Shown piece after piece: positions 31,865 through 40,209 of a stretch of 64,000 nt of DNA; the first letter of the stretch is position 1; each line of letters opens with the position of its first letter. The notes under the pieces were generated by a model, which did not search any database, was not told where the DNA came from, and saw only the letters and a list, made by a program, of their open reading frames with translations. The translations under genes were made by a program, and so were the position numbers. Location of the stretch: positions 1 through 64,000 of the forward strand of contig CAUGTZ010000013.1 in NCBI GenBank assembly GCA_959602645.1. Reading direction: 5' to 3'. This stretch comes from an uncultured Collinsella sp. GTDB taxonomy: Bacteria > Actinomycetota > Coriobacteriia > Coriobacteriales > Coriobacteriaceae.

Positions 31865-34423
31865 TTACTGCCCAAAGACCTCTTCGGCGATACGAGCACT
31901 TTCGGCGGCGTCCTTGGCGTAGTAGTCCGCGCCGATCTGCTTGGCGTATTCGGGGGTGAGCACGGCGCCGCCCACGATGATCTTGACGCCCGGCACCTCG
32001 GCATGAAGCAGCTTGATGGTCTCCTCCATGGCGACGACCGTGGTGGTCATAAGCGCCGAGAGGCCGACGAGCTTAATGTCGCGCTCCTTGACGGTCTTGA
32101 GCACCTCCTGCGGATCGACGTCGCGACCCAGATCAAAGACGGTGTAGCCGTAGTTGTCGAGCAGCATCTTGACGATGTTCTTGCCAATATCGTGGATGTC
32201 GCCCTTGACGGTGGCCACGCAAATCTTACCCTTGTCAGCAATCTCGCCGGCGGGCATCATGCGTTTGATGGTATCGAAGCCCACACGCGCGGCCTCGGCC
32301 GAGGCCATGAGCTGCGGCAAGAAGAACTTGCCCTGGTCAAAGAGGACGCCAACCTCGTCGAGGGCGGGGATAAAGTGGTTGTTGATGAGGTCCATGGCGT
32401 CGTGGTCTGCCAGCAGACGCTCGGTCTCGGCCGCGATCTCGCCTTTGCGTCCCGAGACAACCATGCGACGAATCGGGTCGTCGTTGCCGTCGGTGCCGGA
32501 GGTGCCAGCAGTGGGTGCAGTGTCGGTCGATGCCGCCTGAGCCGCTGCCGGGTTGGCGGCGATCTTGTACGGATCGGTCCAGCCGGCGTAGCGCTCGATG
32601 TATCCGCTCGAGCCCTCGTCCTCAACGCTCAGGACGCGATAGCTGTAGACGGTATCCATAAAGCGCTTGGAACCTGGGTTCATGATGGGGGCGTCCAGGC
32701 CCGCGCCGAAGGCGGCAGCCAAAAAGACCGAGCCCAGCAGCGGGCGGGCGGGCAGACCAAAGCTGATGTTCGACACGCCGAGTGCGCATTTGACGCCCAG
32801 ACGCTCCTTGCACAGGGACATGGCGCGCAGGATCTGCTCGGCCTGGCGCTGGTTGGTCGAGGCGGTCATGACCAGGCAGTCGATGAGGATGCGGTTCGGT
32901 CCGATGCCGTAACGGGCAGCCTCTGCCACGATGCGCTCGGCGATGGCGAAGCGAGCCTCGGCGGTATCGGGGATGCCGCCTTCGTCGAGTGTGAGACCGA
33001 CGACGTTGGTGCCGTAGTGGGCGACTAGCGGGAAGATCTCATCCATGATCTGCCGTTTGCCATTGACCGAGTTGATGATGGGCTTGCCGGCGTAGCGGCG
33101 CACGGCTGCCTCGACGGCTGCGGGGTCGGTGGAGTCGATCTGCAGCGGCAGCAGCGTGGAGCCCTGGAGCTGCTCGGTCGCCTGCTGGATGATCTTGACC
33201 TCGTCGATCTCGGGCAGGCCTACGTTGACGTCCAGGATGTCGGCGCCCTGTTCCTGCTGGCTGATGCCCTGGCTCACGACGTAGTCCAGGTCACCGTCGC
33301 GCAGGGCCTGTTGCAGGCGCTTTTTGCCGGTGGGATTGATGCGCTCGCCGATGACGGCGATCTTGTGGCCGTCGCAGGGGAGGTCCACGACCGTCTGGGC
33401 GCTCGTGACCGACATACTGGGCTTGCGGTGACGCGGGCTGGGCGTGTGGTTGTCGATGAGGGTGCGAAGTGCCGCCATGTGCGTGGGCGTGGTGCCACAG
33501 CAGCCACCCACGACGCTCACGCCGTCCTCAATCATGCCGGCGACGGCCTCGGCGTATTCGGGTGCCTGGATGTCAAAGACGGTATTGCCGTCATCGTCCA
33601 CGCGGGGCAGTCCCGCATTGGCCTGCACCATAACGGGCTTGTCGGTGACGGTGAGCATACGCGCGGCGAGTCCTCGGAGCTCGGCCGGGCCCTGGCTGCA
33701 GTTGATGCCCAGGACGTCGGCGCCGATGGCGTCGAGGGTGATGGCGGCGACCTCGGGGCTCGTTCCCAGGAAGGTACGGCCGTCTTCCTCAAAGGTCATG
33801 GTGGCAAAGACGGGCAGGTCGGAGTTCTCGCGGCAGGCGAGGACCGCCGCCTTGATCTCGGCAAGGTCAGTCATGGTCTCGATAATAAAGAGGTCCACAC
33901 CCGCATCGACGCCGACACGCACTTCCTCGGCAAAGAGGTCATAGGCCTCGTCGAAGCTCAGGGTGCCCAAGGGGCGAAGCAGCGCGCCGATGGGACCGAT
34001 ATCGCCGGCGACGTAGTGGGCACCGGCCGCGCGAGCGCAGGCGACAGCGGCGGCAAAGACATCTGCCACGGTGGCGGCACCGTCGAGCTTGTGGGCGTTG
34101 GCGCCAAAGGTGTTGGCGGTGATCACGTCGCAGCCGGCCTCGACGTACTGACGCTGAATATCGGTAATGACCTGGGGCTCCTCAAAGTTGAGCAGCTCGG
34201 GCAGGGCGCCAGCCTTCATGCCGGCCGCCTGCAGCATGGTGCCCATGCCGCCGTCGAACAGGAGATGTCCCGTGCCCTCGATGGCGGCGCGCAGGCGATT
34301 GTCCTTAATGCGAAGGTCGCCGATCGTGCGCGTCTTGTATGCAGCGCCATTACGGCGTGCTGCATCAACGGGCGCCGCCAGCGCGGCGCCGTCCAGATCA
34401 TGGGTGATAAGCGGAGTAAACAT
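31865..34423 (-). CDS. metH: Cobalamin-dependent methionine synthase lacking the activation domain
   Basis: 852 residues; transfers the methyl group of methyltetrahydrofolate through cobalamin to homocysteine. The N-terminal homocysteine domain carries the zinc motif VVGGCCGTTPTH (about residue 310). A pterin-binding domain (IGERINPTGKK... IDSTDPAAVEAAV) follows. The C-terminal B12 domains contain the cobalt-ligand motif GDIHDIGKNIV. The usual AdoMet reactivation domain is absent and is supplied by the separate gene upstream. AGGAG precedes the ATG. A Thr/Ala-rich linker (about residues 640-665) joins pterin and B12 parts. Confidence 0.95.
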   Translation of the reverse strand: MFTPLITHDLDGAALAAPVDAARRNGAAYKTRTIGDLRIKDNRLRAAIEGTGHLLFDGGMGTMLQAAGMKAGALPELLNFEEPQVITDIQRQYVEAGCDVITANTFGANAHKLDGAATVADVFAAAVACARAAGAHYVAGDIGPIGALLRPLGTLSFDEAYDLFAEEVRVGVDAGVDLFIIETMTDLAEIKAAVLACRENSDLPVFATMTFEEDGRTFLGTSPEVAAITLDAIGADVLGINCSQGPAELRGLAARMLTVTDKPVMVQANAGLPRVDDDGNTVFDIQAPEYAEAVAGMIEDGVSVVGGCCGTTPTHMAALRTLIDNHTPSPRHRKPSMSVTSAQTVVDLPCDGHKIAVIGERINPTGKKRLQQALRDGDLDYVVSQGISQQEQGADILDVNVGLPEIDEVKIIQQATEQLQGSTLLPLQIDSTDPAAVEAAVRRYAGKPIINSVNGKRQIMDEIFPLVAHYGTNVVGLTLDEGGIPDTAEARFAIAERIVAEAARYGIGPNRILIDCLVMTASTNQRQAEQILRAMSLCKERLGVKCALGVSNISFGLPARPLLGSVFLAAAFGAGLDAPIMNPGSKRFMDTVYSYRVLSVEDEGSSGYIERYAGWTDPYKIAANPAAAQAASTDTAPTAGTSGTDGNDDPIRRMVVSGRKGEIAAETERLLADHDAMDLINNHFIPALDEVGVLFDQGKFFLPQLMASAEAARVGFDTIKRMMPAGEIADKGKICVATVKGDIHDIGKNIVKMLLDNYGYTVFDLGRDVDPQEVLKTVKERDIKLVGLSALMTTTVVAMEETIKLLHAEVPGVKIIVGGAVLTPEYAKQIGADYYAKDAAESARIAEEVFGQ

Positions 34424-34432
34424 CGAGGGCTC

Positions 34433-35221
34433 CTAATGGCTGGAATAGCAGGTGGTGTGGGCGGCGCGGAAGCGGCAGTGCTCGCGCATGCGGCAGATAT
34501 TGCAGGTAGGGCGGCTCTGGGCGTCGTGGACCTCGCCGTCAAACAGACCGATCACTGCGGTCACACTCTTGGTGGGCATGAGCAGGCTGGTAGGTGTGAC
34601 GGTAAGCCCGATGAGCCGCGTGGCGTTGAGCGCAGCCACGATTGAGTGCTGGGCCGTAAGCGGGCAGTCGCCGTAGCCGGGGCTGAAGCGCCAGTTACCG
34701 GCGAGTCCGTGTGCGGCGGCCGCAGCCTTGACCTGTTGGTCCATCTGCTCGACGGCGGCTTCTACATAGGCAGAGCATGCGGCGTCGAGCACGGCTCCCT
34801 CTAGGGGCTGCTGGGCTCCCGTGGTTCGCAGGCGACGCTCGGCGTCCATGCCGAGGGTGCATGCCATGAGTGCGGCAAAGCGGGCGTCTTTGAGGTGGCG
34901 ATAGATATCGCGGCCGCGCAGCTCAACGTTGGTGCCGACCAGGCGGATGCAAGGCTCGCCCTGCTCGTCGACGCCCGTGGCATCGACGGCAAACACGCGT
35001 CGCACGCCACGGGGCCCAATGTCCAGTTCCAAACGTTCAACGACAAGCTCAATACGCTGCGACAGCTCGGGCTCAATCTGCTGGCCGCCGTAGCCCAGAT
35101 ACCGCAGCATCTCGGCACGGTCGACTCGGGGGCGATGGGCAGCATCGATACGGTAGAGCGCCGGCGACGCAAGGTCGGCCGGCACTTCACCAAAAGCTGT
35201 ATCGATGTGCGGTTTTTCCAT
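34433..35221 (-). CDS. Separate MetH activation (AdoMet-binding) protein
   Basis: 262 residues. The motif WRFSPGYGDCPLTAQ matches the AdoMet-binding loop of the methionine synthase reactivation domain, which remethylates oxidised cobalamin. The C-terminus carries PTCNICRMREHCRFR, a Cys cluster often found in stand-alone versions and possibly metal-binding. It overlaps metF by one base (TAATG-like) and is nine bases from metH, so the three are one operon. It restores the domain missing from the adjacent MetH. Confidence 0.88.
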   Translation of the reverse strand: MEKPHIDTAFGEVPADLASPALYRIDAAHRPRVDRAEMLRYLGYGGQQIEPELSQRIELVVERLELDIGPRGVRRVFAVDATGVDEQGEPCIRLVGTNVELRGRDIYRHLKDARFAALMACTLGMDAERRLRTTGAQQPLEGAVLDAACSAYVEAAVEQMDQQVKAAAAAHGLAGNWRFSPGYGDCPLTAQHSIVAALNATRLIGLTVTPTSLLMPTKSVTAVIGLFDGEVHDAQSRPTCNICRMREHCRFRAAHTTCYSSH

Positions 35222-36093
35222 TACCCCAGGCGCTCCATAATGGTTGCGGCGATCGCAGGACGATTCATAGTGTACAGGTGCAGACCGTCGGCACCGTGCT
35301 CCTTAAGGTCGCAAAGCTGACGAGCAGCATAATCTACACCGGCCGCCTGCAGGCTCTCGGGGTCGTTCTCGTACTTGGCGAGAATCTTGATGACGGGGGA
35401 GGGCAGCGACGCACCGCACATAAAGACCATGCGGCTGATCTGCGACTTGCCCATAAACGGCATGATGCCCGCGGTAATGGGCACGGTGATGCCGGCCTTG
35501 TCGGCAAGCTCGCGAAAACGGTAAAAGCACTCGTTATCAAAAAAGAGCTGCGTCACAAAGAAGCTCGCGCCGGCGTCCTGTTTTTGCTTGAGGTGCTCGA
35601 CCGAGAGGTTGAGATCCTCGCAGGCAATGTGGCCCTCGGGGTAGGCTGCGGCACCCACGCAAAAGCCGGCGTCGACGAGCTCGGGGATAAGGTCGCGGGC
35701 GTAGGCGTAGTCCGAGGCGGGCTTGTCGTCCTCGGTCGCGCCAGCGGGAAGATCACCGCGCAGGGCCAGGATGTTTTCAACGCCGGCGGTGCGATACTCG
35801 TCGATCTTGGCGGCGATGTCGGCGTGGGTGCGGCCCACGCAGGTGAGGTGCGCTACCGAGGGCGTATCGAATTCGCTCGAAATCATATGCGCGATGGGGG
35901 CGGTGGTGGCACCGTTACCCGAGCCGCCGGCCGAGCAGGTGACCGAGACAAAGCTCGGCGAAAGCTTGCACAGATTGCCTGCCACTTTGCGAGCCGTGTC
36001 GAGGGTCAGCTCGCCCTTGGGTGGGAACATCTCAAACGAAACGGGTACGGTGCCCTGGGATGCTGCCTGCTTAAAAAGCTCGTCGACGCGCAT
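35221..36093 (-). CDS. metF: 5,10-methylenetetrahydrofolate reductase
   Basis: 290 residues from ATG 36093 (AAGGAGC before it). It makes 5-methyltetrahydrofolate for MetH. Recognisable motifs are SFEMFPPKGE (catalytic Glu), FVSVTCSAGGS, LALRGDLP and FFVTQLFFDN. It is the first gene of metF-activation-metH. No cobalamin or SAM riboswitch was recognised upstream. Confidence 0.95.
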   Translation of the reverse strand: MRVDELFKQAASQGTVPVSFEMFPPKGELTLDTARKVAGNLCKLSPSFVSVTCSAGGSGNGATTAPIAHMISSEFDTPSVAHLTCVGRTHADIAAKIDEYRTAGVENILALRGDLPAGATEDDKPASDYAYARDLIPELVDAGFCVGAAAYPEGHIACEDLNLSVEHLKQKQDAGASFFVTQLFFDNECFYRFRELADKAGITVPITAGIMPFMGKSQISRMVFMCGASLPSPVIKILAKYENDPESLQAAGVDYAARQLCDLKEHGADGLHLYTMNRPAIAATIMERLG

Positions 36094-36519
36094 ATCGTGC
36101 TCCTTTAGATACGTAATAGTGCGATGTGTTGTAAGGATTCTACAGCACCACTGTGCCACGATGGAGTTTCACTCGCTATTTGGGGATACCAATCGAAAAT
36201 GCTTCGCTATCGGCATTTCCTATAACAGTGCGGTCAATGTAGGATGGGGCTATATCGAATGGTATCTGATACGAAATACCAGTTAATAAAGCCCCGTCCC
36301 AAATTGACTACCCTTAAACCATGGGGAGAGGTCTGCAATTTATGCAGTTGATTGGCTGTTGAGGGTGGCAACGCCGCCTCGATAGGGTAACCTCATTGAT
36401 TGGTTTCGCGACAGCAACATAACGGTAATGTCGCGGAAACACGGCGAGTCTAAGCTATGACTCGTTCGTTAGTAATCAACACCGCTTCTCACGCGGTGCC
36501 GATACGAAGGGAGTTCCGT
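36094..36519. other. Divergent intergenic region between metF and glnA
   Basis: 426 bases with no gene. It contains a GGGGCT...AGCCCC stem enclosing TGGTAT...ATACCA (about 36246-36293), an AAAATGC...GCATTT stem near 36200, and a possible glnA promoter TTGAGG (36357-36362) and TAGGGT (about 36381-36386). The AT-rich patches suggest promoters for both directions, but none is certain. Confidence 0.4.
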
Positions 36520-38607
36520 ATGGCCGAACTTACTGACCGCTTCGGGACCATGGTGTTCTCTGAGGAAGTCATGAAGGACTGCCTCCCCAAGGACATTTGG
36601 AAGCGCCTTGCTGCAACCCTCGAGGGCGGTGAGCCGCTCGACCTGGATGTGGCCAACGCCGTTGCCCATGCCATGAAGGTCTGGGCCATCTCCAAGGGCG
36701 CGACGCACTACGCGCACTGGTTCCAGCCGCTTTCGGGCATTACTTCCGAGAAGCACGACAGCTTCCTCGAGCCCAACCACGACGGCACCGCCATTACCAA
36801 GTTTACGGGCAAGAACCTCATCCAGGGCGAGCCCGATGCCTCGAGCTTCCCCAACGGCGGCCTGCGCGCCACCTTCGAGGCCCGTGGCTACACCGCTTGG
36901 GACCCCACCAGCCCCGCCTTTATCAAGGACGATGTCCTGTGCATCCCCACGGCTTTCTGCTCCTACACGGGCGAGGCCCTGGACAAGAAGACCCCGCTGC
37001 TGCGCTCCATGACCGCACTCTCGCGTGAGTCCAAGCGCGTTTTGGCACTGTTTGGCAAGACCCCCAAGAAGGTCGTTCCTTCCGTGGGCGACGAGCAGGA
37101 GTACTTCCTGATCAAGAAGGACGCCTACCGCAAGCGCAAGGACCTGGTCATCACCGGCCGCACCCTCTTTGGTGCTGCTCCCTGCAAGGGTCAGGAGCTC
37201 GAGGAGCACTACTTTGGCGCTATCCGCCCCACTGTCTCGGCCTATATGAAGGATTTGGACGATGAACTGTGGGCGCTTGGCATTCCCGCCAAGACCAAGC
37301 ACAACGAGGTTGCTCCCTGCCAGCATGAGCTCGCCCCGGTCTATGGCGAGGTCAACGAGGCCATCGACCAGAATCTGGTCATGATGGAGAAAATGAAGCT
37401 CATCGCCTCCCGCCACGACTTGGTCTGCCTGCTGCACGAGAAGCCCTTCGAGGGCATCAACGGTTCGGGCAAGCACAACAACTGGTCGCTTGGCACCGAG
37501 TCCGAGAATCTGCTCGATCCGGGCGACACCCCGCTCGACAACCTGCAGTTCATCGTCTTCCTCACCGCGGTGATCGAGGCCGTCGATAACTATCAGGAGC
37601 TCCTGCGTGCCTCCGTTGCCTCGGCCGGCAACGATCATCGTCTGGGCGCCAACGAGGCTCCTCCGGCGATTATGTCCATCTTCCTGGGCGACCAGCTTAC
37701 CGAGGTCGTCGAGAAGATCATCGATGGCAAGGCTTCCGTCCATGCCACGCGCGGCGTGCTCGACCTGGGCGCCGATACCCTGCCCAAGCTGATGCAGGAC
37801 AACACCGACCGCAACCGCACCTCCCCGTTTGCCTTCACCGGCAACAAGTTCGAGTTCCGTGCCTGCGGCTCCGAGCAGAACGTCTCCGACTCCAACCTGG
37901 TGCTCGATGCCGCCGTGGCCAAGTCGCTCAAGTCCTTCGCCGACGCGCTTGAGGGTACGCCCGAGGATGAGTTCCAGGACGCCGCGCTCGAGTACTGCAA
38001 GAAGGTGCTGACCGACCACCAGCGCATCCTCTTCTCCGGCGATGGCTACTCCGACGAGTGGCCCGTTGAGGCCGAGAAGCGTGGTCTTGCCAACAACAAG
38101 ACCACGGCCGACGCCCTGCCCGCCTTTGTTTCCGATAAGGCCATTGCGCTCTTTGAGGAGACGGGTGTCCTGACCAAGGCCGAGGCCCAGTGCCGCTACG
38201 ACTGCAAGCTCGAGAAGTACAACAAGCTCATGAACATCGAGGCCACCACGATGGTTCGCGAGGCGCGTCGTACCTATCGCCCGGTCATTACCGCATATGC
38301 CACCAAGGTCGCTAAGGGTCTTGAGACTATTCGTGCCGCCGGTGCTGAGGCCGCCATGCAGTGCGAGCAGAACACGCTCAACAAGCTCTGCAACGGTATC
38401 ACCACCATTAACGACTCCATCAAGGCGCTCGACGCCGTGCATCAGAAGGCCGAGGCCCTCGATGGCCAGGAGCAGGCCAACGTGTATGCACATGAGGTCG
38501 TTCCCGCTATGGATACGCTGCGCGCCGCCGTGGATGCCATGGAGGAGATCGTGGCCGCCGACTACTGGCCGGTTCCGACCTACGACGACATTCTGTTCTA
38601 TGTGTAA
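36520..38607 (+). CDS. glnN: Glutamine synthetase type III
   Basis: 695 residues; makes glutamine from glutamate, ammonia and ATP. ATG 36520 follows AAGGGAG and gives the family start (RFGTMVFSEEVMKDCLPKD). GSIII motifs are present: GDEQEYFLI, HNEVAPCQHELAPVY, LLHEKPFEGINGSGKHNNWS, and FEFRACGSEQN. The length of about 700 separates it from types I and II. It is monocistronic with a terminator. No GlnR or PII gene is adjacent. Confidence 0.96.
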   Translation: MAELTDRFGTMVFSEEVMKDCLPKDIWKRLAATLEGGEPLDLDVANAVAHAMKVWAISKGATHYAHWFQPLSGITSEKHDSFLEPNHDGTAITKFTGKNLIQGEPDASSFPNGGLRATFEARGYTAWDPTSPAFIKDDVLCIPTAFCSYTGEALDKKTPLLRSMTALSRESKRVLALFGKTPKKVVPSVGDEQEYFLIKKDAYRKRKDLVITGRTLFGAAPCKGQELEEHYFGAIRPTVSAYMKDLDDELWALGIPAKTKHNEVAPCQHELAPVYGEVNEAIDQNLVMMEKMKLIASRHDLVCLLHEKPFEGINGSGKHNNWSLGTESENLLDPGDTPLDNLQFIVFLTAVIEAVDNYQELLRASVASAGNDHRLGANEAPPAIMSIFLGDQLTEVVEKIIDGKASVHATRGVLDLGADTLPKLMQDNTDRNRTSPFAFTGNKFEFRACGSEQNVSDSNLVLDAAVAKSLKSFADALEGTPEDEFQDAALEYCKKVLTDHQRILFSGDGYSDEWPVEAEKRGLANNKTTADALPAFVSDKAIALFEETGVLTKAEAQCRYDCKLEKYNKLMNIEATTMVREARRTYRPVITAYATKVAKGLETIRAAGAEAAMQCEQNTLNKLCNGITTINDSIKALDAVHQKAEALDGQEQANVYAHEVVPAMDTLRAAVDAMEEIVAADYWPVPTYDDILFYV

Positions 38608-38630
38608 CAGACACGTTTGATTTTGTGTGC

Positions 38631-38665
38631 GAAGGGGTCTCGCCTGTGCGAGGCCCCTTCTCTTT
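38631..38665 (+). terminator. Terminator of the glutamine synthetase gene
   Basis: GAAGGGGTCTCGC and GCGAGGCCCCTTC (one G-T) pair around CTGT, followed by TCTTT. Confidence 0.82.
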
Positions 38666-38791
38666 ATGTCGCTCGGACCTGCTCTGAACTTGCAGCCGAG
38701 CAGGTGTTTCGCGCGGGGCATCTTAAAAGTTGTAACCTGTTTTGGCATGCGGACGTTTCGGGCGTTTGTTCGTAAAGGGGAGGATTGTCCG

Positions 38792-39553
38792 ATGAAGGTA
38801 TTCGATATCGTGTTTAGCCCGACCGGCGGAACGGAAAAGGCGTCTGGCTACATTGCCAATGCGTTGGAAGGGGAAACCGTTGCTGTAGATCTGACCGATA
38901 GCGGGCTTGGTTTTCGCACAGTTGCGATGACAAAAGAGGATGTAGCCGTGGTCGCGGTGCCCTCGTATGGCGGGCGAGTCCCGGCTGTGGCCGCGGAGCG
39001 CTTGGGTATGATGCGGGGAAACGGTGCGCAGGCGGTTCTGGTTTGCGTTTACGGAAATCGCGCGTATGAGGACACGCTGGTCGAGCTTGAGGATGCGGCG
39101 AAAGATGCGGGCTTTCGGGTGATCGCGGCGGTTTCTGCCATCGCCGAGCATTCTATTGTTCGCCAGTTTGCCGCCGGTCGGCCTGATGCGCAGGACGCGG
39201 CGCAGCTCGCTGGGTTTGCGGATCAGATTCAGCAAAAGATGTCTGCAGGAGATGCTTCTGAGCCGGCTATTCCGGGTAATCGTCCCTATAAGAAAGCCGG
39301 GGGTACCGGTATGGTGCCTAGGGCCACAAAGGAGTGCACCGCCTGCGGGGCTTGCGTCGCAGTGTGTCCCGTTGGCGCTATCGACAAAGACGATCCCAAG
39401 TGGGTGGACAAAAAGGCCTGTATCTCTTGCATGCGCTGTGTCGCCGTATGTCCGCGGGGCGCTCGCGCGGTAAATCCCGTCATGCTCTCTGCGGCTACCA
39501 AGATGTTGAGCAAAGCCTGCTCTGAGCGAAAAGAATGCGAGCTGTTCATCTAG
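38792..39553 (+). CDS. EFR1-type flavodoxin/ferredoxin protein
   Basis: 253 residues from ATG 38792 (GGGGAGG before it). The N-terminal half is flavodoxin-like (IVFSPTGGTEKASGYIA, FMN phosphate loop; SYGGRVP). The C-terminal half has two 4Fe-4S motifs, CTACGACVAVCPVGAI and CISCMRCVAVCPRGAR. Proteins with this order (EFRODO1/EFR1 family) are thought to shuttle electrons in anaerobes; partners are unknown. The upstream frame to 38627 lacks a ribosome site and is rejected. Confidence 0.88.
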   Translation: MKVFDIVFSPTGGTEKASGYIANALEGETVAVDLTDSGLGFRTVAMTKEDVAVVAVPSYGGRVPAVAAERLGMMRGNGAQAVLVCVYGNRAYEDTLVELEDAAKDAGFRVIAAVSAIAEHSIVRQFAAGRPDAQDAAQLAGFADQIQQKMSAGDASEPAIPGNRPYKKAGGTGMVPRATKECTACGACVAVCPVGAIDKDDPKWVDKKACISCMRCVAVCPRGARAVNPVMLSAATKMLSKACSERKECELFI

Positions 39554-39597
39554 CGCAAGGGCGTTGAGTACTTTTCGTCTTATAACGGCAAAAAGAA

Positions 39598-39640
39598 CGA
39601 ACCCGTCGGACCTTACATCCGGCGGGTTCGAACATTTTAA
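39598..39640 (+). terminator. Terminator after the EFR1 gene
   Basis: CGAACCCGTCGGA pairs with TCCGGCGGGTTCG, followed by AACATTTTAA. Confidence 0.7.
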
Positions 39641-39643
39641 AGT

Positions 39644-39832
39644 TGGTGCCCCCAGCGGGATGTCCGCGTGCGGCTTCCGCCGCTCGCTTCCGCTGCGTCG
39701 CTCCGCTCCTTGCGTGCTGCGCTGGAAAACGCTTGCGCGTTTCCTCAGCTCCGCACCCTGTCGGGTTCGAATCCCGGCGCATGGGTAGCAAAAAGCCCGC
39801 TACCGAATTGGTAACGGGCTTCTCAGATTCTG
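39644..39832. repeat. tRNA-Glu-adjacent element with copied tRNA 3' ends (element D)
   Basis: TGGTGCCCCCAGCGGGAT at 39644-39661 is an exact copy of the last 18 bases of tRNA-Glu (39833-39850). An inverted T-arm CGGGTTCGAATCCCG lies at 39762-39776, opposite to the tRNA's own. The core has GGAAAACGCTTGCGCGTTTCC-like sequence (39724-39744) related to the core of element C. No gene is supported. Confidence 0.75.
39790..39821 (-). terminator. tRNA-Glu terminator
   Basis: On the minus strand AGCCCGTTACC and GGTAGCGGGCT (one mismatch) pair around AATTC, followed by a run of T. Confidence 0.8.
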
Positions 39833-39909
39833 TGGTGCCCCCAGCGGGATTCGAACCCGCGATATCCACCTTGAAAGGGTGGCGTCCTTGGCCGCTAGAC
39901 GATGGGGAC
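39833..39909 (-). tRNA. tRNA-Glu (anticodon TTC)
   Basis: On the minus strand the gene begins GTCCCCATCGTCTAG and ends GGGTTCGAATCCCGC-TGGGGGC-A-CCA. The acceptor GTCCCCA/TGGGGGC pairs with one G-T. The anticodon loop is CTTTCAA giving UUC. CCA is encoded. Confidence 0.95.
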
Positions 39910-40010
39910 AGCGGGAAAGAGTATAGCAGACTTTTTTGCCGGCGCGTATATCGTTGGTAAACTGGAAAACCACCACACAGGAGCTGACTCTCTATCCCGA
40001 TATTCAAACA

Positions 40011-40145
40011 TCTCAATCTGTAACATCTGGGCGGGCAAATCGGCTCTATCTGTTACAGATCGAGACAGACGGCGGGCGTCGGGACGAATATCTCAATCTG
40101 TAACAGTAAGACGACTTTTAACGGTCTAGATGTTACAGATTGAGG
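40011..40145. repeat. Array of 15-bp repeats alternating in orientation every 40 bp
   Basis: TCTCAATCTGTAACA lies at 40011-40025 and 40091-40105. Its inverse starts with TGTTACAGAT at 40051 (one mismatch, GATCGAG) and 40131 (GATTGAG). The four starts are exactly 40 bases apart and orientations alternate. Spacers are unrelated in sequence. It sits between tRNA-Glu and the MurT-GatD gene end. Confidence 0.85.
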
Positions 40146-40166
40146 CAAACTGCCGTGGCGGGTCAA

Positions 40167-40203
40167 AACCACCACAAAGGTGCCTGTCCCCTTTGTGGTG
40201 GTT
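40167..40203. repeat. Dispersed CCACCACAA hairpin, copy 2
   Basis: AACCACCACAAAGG and CCTTTGTGGTGGTT are a perfect 14-bp inverted repeat with loop TGCCTGTCC. It is the reverse-oriented copy of 10993-11028. It abuts the stop of the MurT-GatD gene, and half a copy (AAAACCACCACACAGGAG) lies at 39966-39983. Confidence 0.85.
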
Positions 40204-40209
40204 GGGTCG

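Noticed and set aside
30233..33028. Very long rightward open frame opposite DUF711 and metH
   Set aside because: It is antisense to two clear family members, is rich in His, Asp and Gly as expected for a shadow of GC-rich genes, and has no ribosome site.
36094..36519. Cobalamin or SAM riboswitch before metF
   Set aside because: I could not find the conserved core of either; the metH operon is simply not preceded by a recognisable one.
38627..38791. Longer N-terminus of the EFR1 protein
   Set aside because: It overlaps the glnN terminator and lacks a ribosome site; the ATG at 38792 follows GGGGAGG.
40011..40145. CRISPR array
   Set aside because: Only four 15-bp units, alternating in orientation, and no cas genes nearby.
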